Shown: one piece after another, positions 60,342 through 64,000 of the stretch | Numbering within the stretch: position 1 is the stretch's first letter | How the letters are laid out: each line of letters opens with the position of its first letter | Origin: an uncultured Bacilli bacterium | GTDB taxonomy: Bacteria; Bacillota_I; Bacilli_A; RF39; UBA660 | Direction: 5' to 3' | Assembly: GCA_934101425.1 (NCBI GenBank) | Contig: CAKOQQ010000002.1 | Span: forward strand, 1 to 64,000 | DNA length: 64,000 bases | The notes under the pieces: model-generated | The model's input: only the letters and a program-made list of their open reading frames with translations | Told to the model about the DNA's origin: nothing | Databases searched by the model: none | Position numbers and translations under genes: made by a program

Positions 60342-60959
60342 ATGCCACATTGGAAAACTCATATTGAAATAGCAAAGAGATGTAATGAATTTTTAAAATT
60401 TAATAAAAATGATTATACATTGTTTTTATTTGGTAATATTTTGCCAGATATTAATAACGGATATATTATAAGTGATATTGTAACTCATATCGATAGAAAT
60501 TATACACATTTTAAAGATAATGATAGTCATAAAATTTATTTAAATTTTTATAATGAATATAAGAATAATATAAAGAATCCTATGATTCTAGGATATTACT
60601 GTCATTTATATGCTGATTATTCTTTTAATAATTTTGCATACCCTATTTTAAATAATAATGAATCTTTTAAAAATTATACTAAAGATGAACTAAGAAGATT
60701 TAAACAAGATGAATTTAAAAGATATAATACCAATTTTAGTGATAATAATATTACAATTTATGACTGCAATGAGATTTTAGAAGAAACTAAAAAAATTAAT
60801 AGAGTAAAAATATATAAAGATGATATTATTAAAGTTAGCAAATATTTAAATAATGGTGAAAATATACAAAATTTAAATTTCTTTAATAAAAATGATTTTG
60901 ATATATTGATTGGTGATATTGTAAATGAAATAAAAAACTTCTATTTTAATAATAAATAG
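60342..60959 (+). CDS. Zinc-dependent phospholipase C-like protein
   Basis: This 205-residue protein fits the zinc-dependent phospholipase C/S1-P1 fold seen in many Bacillota proteins. His2-x-HWKTHIE-type opening (MPHWKTHIEIAKRCNEF), FLFGNILPDIN, THFKDNDSHKIY and LGYYCHLYADYSFNNF supply the His/Asp metal ligands. No signal peptide is seen, so it acts in the cytosol or on the inner face. Its substrate is unknown. AAGGTGATT precedes the ATG. Confidence 0.75.
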   Translation: MPHWKTHIEIAKRCNEFLKFNKNDYTLFLFGNILPDINNGYIISDIVTHIDRNYTHFKDNDSHKIYLNFYNEYKNNIKNPMILGYYCHLYADYSFNNFAYPILNNNESFKNYTKDELRRFKQDEFKRYNTNFSDNNITIYDCNEILEETKKINRVKIYKDDIIKVSKYLNNGENIQNLNFFNKNDFDILIGDIVNEIKNFYFNNK

Positions 60960-60972
60960 AAGTTATTTTTTT
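60936..60972 (+). terminator. Terminator of the phospholipase C-like gene
   Basis: AACTTCTATTT-TAATAA-AAATAGAAGTT followed by ATTTTTTT. It spans the stop codon and also the end of the convergent gene. Confidence 0.75.
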
Positions 60973-61382
60973 AACATATTAAGTAAATTTATTTTAAACA
61001 TATCTTTTTCTTGATCTTTTTTTGATATCATTACACCTTTATATGTAGTTAATTCTGTTTGATGGCCTTCAGTTAAGATATCTTCTGGAGTAAGTGTTAT
61101 AAGTATAACTTGTCTATCACTTTCATTAACTAAATAATGAAGTTTTATATCTCCATGAACTTTTGAAAACATAATGTTTGTAGGTAATTTTAGTTCAAAA
61201 GTTGATGTGTTCTTTTCTTTATCTTCAGCTACTTTTTCCCCTAGAAATTTACCTTCTTTTAAGGATGGATAGTATTCAAAATATAATTTTTTGAATGCAA
61301 GCATATTATATTTTTTTAGTGATCTTTCAAGCTTTTTAAATTCATTTTCATTTACATATTCAAATGCATAGGAATCTCTCAC
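60963..61382 (-). CDS. Hypothetical cytosolic protein (139 aa)
   Basis: I do not recognise this protein. It is a mixed alpha/beta, soluble protein with KLHYLVNESDRQVILITLTP as the most ordered-looking part and no motif cysteines. The start is GTG 61382 behind a strong GGAGGGG ribosome binding site, which supports expression. It is monocistronic, between the convergent phospholipase C-like gene and the Smr gene. Confidence 0.6.
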   Translation of the reverse strand: MRDSYAFEYVNENEFKKLERSLKKYNMLAFKKLYFEYYPSLKEGKFLGEKVAEDKEKNTSTFELKLPTNIMFSKVHGDIKLHYLVNESDRQVILITLTPEDILTEGHQTELTTYKGVMISKKDQEKDMFKINLLNMLKK

Positions 61383-61448
61383 TTTTACACCCCTCCTATT
61401 ATCAATATAATAATATCATATATAGTATTTAAAAGTCAAAATAAGTAA

Positions 61449-61486
61449 AAGAAAAATAAGAAATTGTTTACTTCTTATTTACACTT
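61449..61486 (-). terminator. Terminator of the PfkB-Smr pair
   Basis: AAATAAGAA-GTAAACAA-TTTCTTATTT followed by TTC and T-rich bases on the minus strand, starting at the Smr stop. Confidence 0.65.
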
Positions 61487-61748
61487 TTAAATTGGCAATT
61501 GTAACGCCTGTATTATTATAATATGTTTTATATTCAATAATATTCTTATTATTTTTAAGTACATCGTGAGTTACTTTTTTTATCGTTCCAGTTCCCACTC
61601 CGTGAACTATTACTATTATCTCATTTTTCATTTTTATATTGTCTACAATAAAATCTTCTATTGCTACTCTAGCGGTTTCACTATCATAACCATGTAGATC
61701 TAATTTGGGATAGCTATCTACAAATATTACACTATTTAAATCTGTCAT
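61479..61748 (-). CDS. Small Smr-domain protein
   Basis: This 89-residue protein is a stand-alone Smr domain: KLDLHGYDSETARVAIEDF and IVIVHGVGTGTIKKVTHDVL carry the LDLHG and HGxGTG motifs. Smr domains at the end of MutS2 nick branched DNA or, in recent work, cut mRNA on collided ribosomes. A solo version could do either. Its start lies inside the end of the PfkB kinase gene (17-base overlap), so the two are co-translated. Confidence 0.8.
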   Translation of the reverse strand: MTDLNSVIFVDSYPKLDLHGYDSETARVAIEDFIVDNIKMKNEIIVIVHGVGTGTIKKVTHDVLKNNKNIIEYKTYYNNTGVTIANLKV

Positions 61749-62631
61749 ATACTTCTTTCATTTCTTCCAATGTTGGCATAGAATATCTTCCACCTACTCT
61801 TGTTACTGATATAGCTCCTGCATAATTAGCAAATTTAAGTGTTTTTTCTAAACTGAATTTTTTTACAAGACCATAAACAAATGCGCCATGGAATATATCG
61901 CCAGCTCCTGTAGAGTCAAGTGCTTTTACTTTTAATGATGGTATTATTCTTAATTTACCATTTATTCTTGCCATACAACCATATGATTCTAAGGTTACTA
62001 CTACATTATTTTTGAATTCTTGTTCTAATTTTGAATAAACACTTTCTAATGTTTCTACTTTGTCAAAATCTATTTTTTCTTCAGTAACTGTTTCTGCAAA
62101 TTCTTTAGAACATACTAAGTAAGTACATTTTTTTGCTAAATCTATTATTTCTTTTCTAGGTCTTCCTGCATCTATAATTGATATAGCATCTTTATAAGTA
62201 TCAAGTGCTTTCATTGACATTTCATACTCTTGACCATCTACTAATATATAATCAGGAGTAAAATCATAATCAACGTTAGTCATTTTCATTTTGCTTGGTC
62301 TATATGTGAATACCGTTCTGCTACCATTTTCTCTATTTGCAATTATAAAACTTGAAGTAGTTATGTGTTTAGCGCTTACTTCTAGATAATCTGTATTTAC
62401 ATGAACTTTTTCTAATTCATGTTTAATATTATGTCCATATAAGTCATGTCCTACTATACCAGAAAAATATGTTTCAATTCCCCATTTACCAAGCAAATAT
62501 GCAGCATTACTTGCAGGTCCTCCGCCACATTCCACTCTATTTTTAACTCTATTTTTTGTGTTTTCTTTTGGAAATTCTTCTACTAAATATGTTATATCGT
62601 ATGCTGCATGTCCAATACAAAGTACTTTCAT
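61732..62631 (-). CDS. PfkB-family sugar or nucleoside kinase
   Basis: This 299-residue kinase of the ribokinase family has the substrate lid ECGGGPASNAAYLLGKWG (residues ~34-51) and the catalytic anion hole LDSTGAGDIFHGAFVYGLV (Asp near residue 243). It phosphorylates a sugar or nucleoside using ATP. The exact substrate cannot be read, and no transporter or isomerase lies next to it to help. GGTGATAAT precedes the ATG, and it is followed by Smr. Confidence 0.85.
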   Translation of the reverse strand: MKVLCIGHAAYDITYLVEEFPKENTKNRVKNRVECGGGPASNAAYLLGKWGIETYFSGIVGHDLYGHNIKHELEKVHVNTDYLEVSAKHITTSSFIIANRENGSRTVFTYRPSKMKMTNVDYDFTPDYILVDGQEYEMSMKALDTYKDAISIIDAGRPRKEIIDLAKKCTYLVCSKEFAETVTEEKIDFDKVETLESVYSKLEQEFKNNVVVTLESYGCMARINGKLRIIPSLKVKALDSTGAGDIFHGAFVYGLVKKFSLEKTLKFANYAGAISVTRVGGRYSMPTLEEMKEVYDRFK

Positions 62632-62651
62632 ATTATCACCAATTATATTAT

Positions 62652-62692
62652 ATAAAAAAATAAAGATTTTATCAATCTTTATTTTCTATACT
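62652..62692 (-). terminator. Terminator of obgE
   Basis: AAATAAAGATTGATAAAATCTTTATTT followed by TTTT on the minus strand, overlapping the obgE end. Confidence 0.8.
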
Positions 62693-63950
62693 CAAATTCA
62701 TAATCTAAGATTTTTACAGTATCTCCTTCTTCAGCACCAAGTTCACTTAGTTTATCATCAATTCCCATTTTTCTTAATTTATTAGCGAATCTATTAACTG
62801 ATTCATCTGTATTAAATTTTGTCATTCTGAATAATTTTTCTACTTCTTTTCCTTTAATTAACCAAGCATCTTTTTCCTTTACTATTTCAAATGGTTTTTC
62901 ACGTTCAAATTTATATAAGATATGTGATTCTGTTTCATCTTCATTAGTAAGTGGTACTTTTGGAATTTGATCTAACATATCTGCAAGTTTAAAAATTACT
63001 TCTTTTAGTCCTTCATTATTAATTGCTGATATTGGAATTATTTCTTTATTTATTTCTTTTTTAAATTTTTCTAGATTTTCTAATGATGATGGCATATCCA
63101 TTTTATTAGCGATTATTATTTCTGGTTTTTCGATTATACTTTTATTAAAGTTTTCTAATTCTTTTCTTATAATTTTATAATCATTTATAGGGTCTCTTCC
63201 TTCGGTTGCTCCCATATCTATTATATGAGCAATTACTCTTGTTCTTTCAATGTGTTTTAAGAATTTAATTCCAAGACCTTCACCTAATGAAGCTCCTTCG
63301 ATAAGCCCTGGTAAATCGGCTACAACAAAACTTCTATTTTCATCTACTCTAACCATTCCTAAATTTGGACTTAAAGTAGTGAAATGATATGCAGCTATTT
63401 TTGGCTTGGCTGCTGATATTTTTGATATAAATGTACTTTTACCTACAGATGGAAGTCCAACAAGTCCTACATCAGCAAGTAATTTAAGTTCTAATTTTAC
63501 TTTTCTTATTTCTCCTGGTTCACCATTTTCGGCAAATGAAGGAGCTGGATTTGCTTTTGTAGCAAAAGCAATATTTCCTCTTCCTCCACGTCCACCATAT
63601 GCTGCAATTACTTCGTCATCTTTCTTAGTCAAATCTGCAATTACTAGATTAGTATCAACATCAGTTATTATTGTACCTTCTGGAACATATATAACTACAT
63701 CTTTGGCATTTGATCCATGCATTCCTTTGCCAAGACCATTTTCACCTTTATTACCTTTTATAACTTTTTTATATCTTAAATCAAGTAATGTGTTTAATCC
63801 TTCATCTACTTTAAATATGATATCTGATCCTTTTCCACCATTTCCACCAAATGGGCCACCCATTGGTACACATTTTTCTCTTCTAAACGCCATACACCCA
63901 TTTCCACCATTTCCAGCTTCAAGTGTCACTATTACTTCATCTACAAACAT
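62679..63950 (-). CDS. obgE: GTPase ObgE/CgtA
   Basis: This 423-residue GTPase helps 50S ribosome maturation and stress responses. The glycine-rich Obg fold (VTLEAGNGGNGCMAFRREK, GGPFGGNGGKG) is followed by the G domain (GLPSVGKSTF, DLPGLIEGA, NKMD) and a C-terminal OCT domain (from about residue 345), present in Bacillota forms. The ATG follows AGGTGATAAA. Its ribosome binding site overlaps the stop of the partial gene upstream. Confidence 0.97.
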   Translation of the reverse strand: MFVDEVIVTLEAGNGGNGCMAFRREKCVPMGGPFGGNGGKGSDIIFKVDEGLNTLLDLRYKKVIKGNKGENGLGKGMHGSNAKDVVIYVPEGTIITDVDTNLVIADLTKKDDEVIAAYGGRGGRGNIAFATKANPAPSFAENGEPGEIRKVKLELKLLADVGLVGLPSVGKSTFISKISAAKPKIAAYHFTTLSPNLGMVRVDENRSFVVADLPGLIEGASLGEGLGIKFLKHIERTRVIAHIIDMGATEGRDPINDYKIIRKELENFNKSIIEKPEIIIANKMDMPSSLENLEKFKKEINKEIIPISAINNEGLKEVIFKLADMLDQIPKVPLTNEDETESHILYKFEREKPFEIVKEKDAWLIKGKEVEKLFRMTKFNTDESVNRFANKLRKMGIDDKLSELGAEEGDTVKILDYEFEYRK

Positions 63951-63958
63951 TTTATCAC

Positions 63959-64000
63959 CTACTTTATAAATCCATTTTGTACTAGTTTTGTTTCATTTAC
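63959..64000 (-). CDS. 3' end of a CDS running in from the right edge (partial)
   Basis: The frame entering from the right edge ends ...NETKLVQNGFIK with TAG, which is part of the obgE ribosome binding site (AAGTAGGTGATAAA). That spacing is typical of operon neighbours. The usual upstream gene of obg is rpmA, but these residues do not fit the end of L27. Too little is visible to name it. Confidence 0.4.
   Translation of the reverse strand, partial: VNETKLVQNGFIK

Noticed and set aside
63406..63969. A 187-codon plus-strand frame at the right edge
   Set aside because: It is the mirror of the glycine-rich obgE coding strand (Pro/Ser-rich, no ribosome binding site). obgE is certain.
1..64000. 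Mycoplasma-type code with TGA as tryptophan, suggested by the very low GC
   Set aside because: TGA ends several clearly complete genes (for example the PBP and pyrimidine phosphorylase genes), and Trp positions in conserved motifs are TGG.

Overview
The window is about 64 kb of very AT-rich DNA from a Gram-positive bacterium with a reduced, low-GC gene set. A partial division and cell-wall cluster (mraZ, rsmH, ftsL, PBP), a lipoteichoic-acid synthase family protein, PrsA-like foldase, SufU/SufB, SpoVS and two tiny YjcZ-like membrane proteins point to Bacillota, most like uncultured gut Bacilli on the Erysipelotrichia/RF39/Mollicutes side. That placement is inference. TGA is used as a stop (for example at the end of the PBP and pyrimidine phosphorylase genes) and Trp is TGG, so the standard bacterial code applies. 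Most genes lie on the minus strand in short, tightly packed operons. Many end in intrinsic terminators that overlap the stop codon.

Layout. 1-4.1 kb: a GNAT/YoaP protein, a gene-poor stretch with hairpins and an XRE-regulator remnant, then a copZ-copA copper pair. 4.1-6.7 kb: a membrane protein divergent from a plus-strand PlsC-like acyltransferase and glycolipid glycosyltransferase pair. 6.7-12.1 kb: an accessory block with two membrane-anchored InlB-repeat proteins, a DUF1653 protein, two unknown proteins and a HopA1-like protein. 12.2-16.3 kb: the end of a lost epimerase gene, an IspD/TarI-type cytidylyltransferase, a hotdog thioesterase, tRNA-Cys and an LtaS-like enzyme. 16.4-21.7 kb: murC and the division cluster, with an MraZ operator. 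21.7-29.5 kb: YjcZ-like proteins, PrsA-like foldase, recX, rpoZ, a DUF2779 nuclease, a degenerate NERD protein, pdp, mnmA and ssb. 29.6-34.5 kb: sufB, an unknown gene, sufU, an ABC exporter with a leader peptide and attenuator, spoVS and tRNA-Gly.

34.5-37.5 kb is the main island. It holds a frameshifted small gene, a 40-residue stub of a serine recombinase, a structured intergenic region, an unknown membrane protein, and a candidate small RNA with its own promoter and terminator. 37.5-51.3 kb: DUF1697, DUF1287, ABC-F and MFS genes, duplicated lipoproteins, a MarR-controlled operon of three ABC transporter proteins, and duplicated DUF6273-like surface proteins. 51.4-59.1 kb: pnp, rpsO (with a leader hairpin), tldE-tldD, truB and cysS. 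59.1-64 kb: tRNA-Ile2 and tRNA-Leu, a decayed inverted copy of the tRNA-Ile2 gene, an orphan MvaI/BcnI-type restriction endonuclease, a zinc phospholipase C-like protein, an Smr protein, a PfkB kinase and obgE.

Two themes stand out. One is envelope building and defence: peptidoglycan, glycolipid and LTA synthesis, foldase, ABC exporters and ABC-F. The other is scattered decay of formerly mobile or accessory genes, often next to tRNA genes. I saw no CRISPR array, intact transposase, prophage or replication origin.
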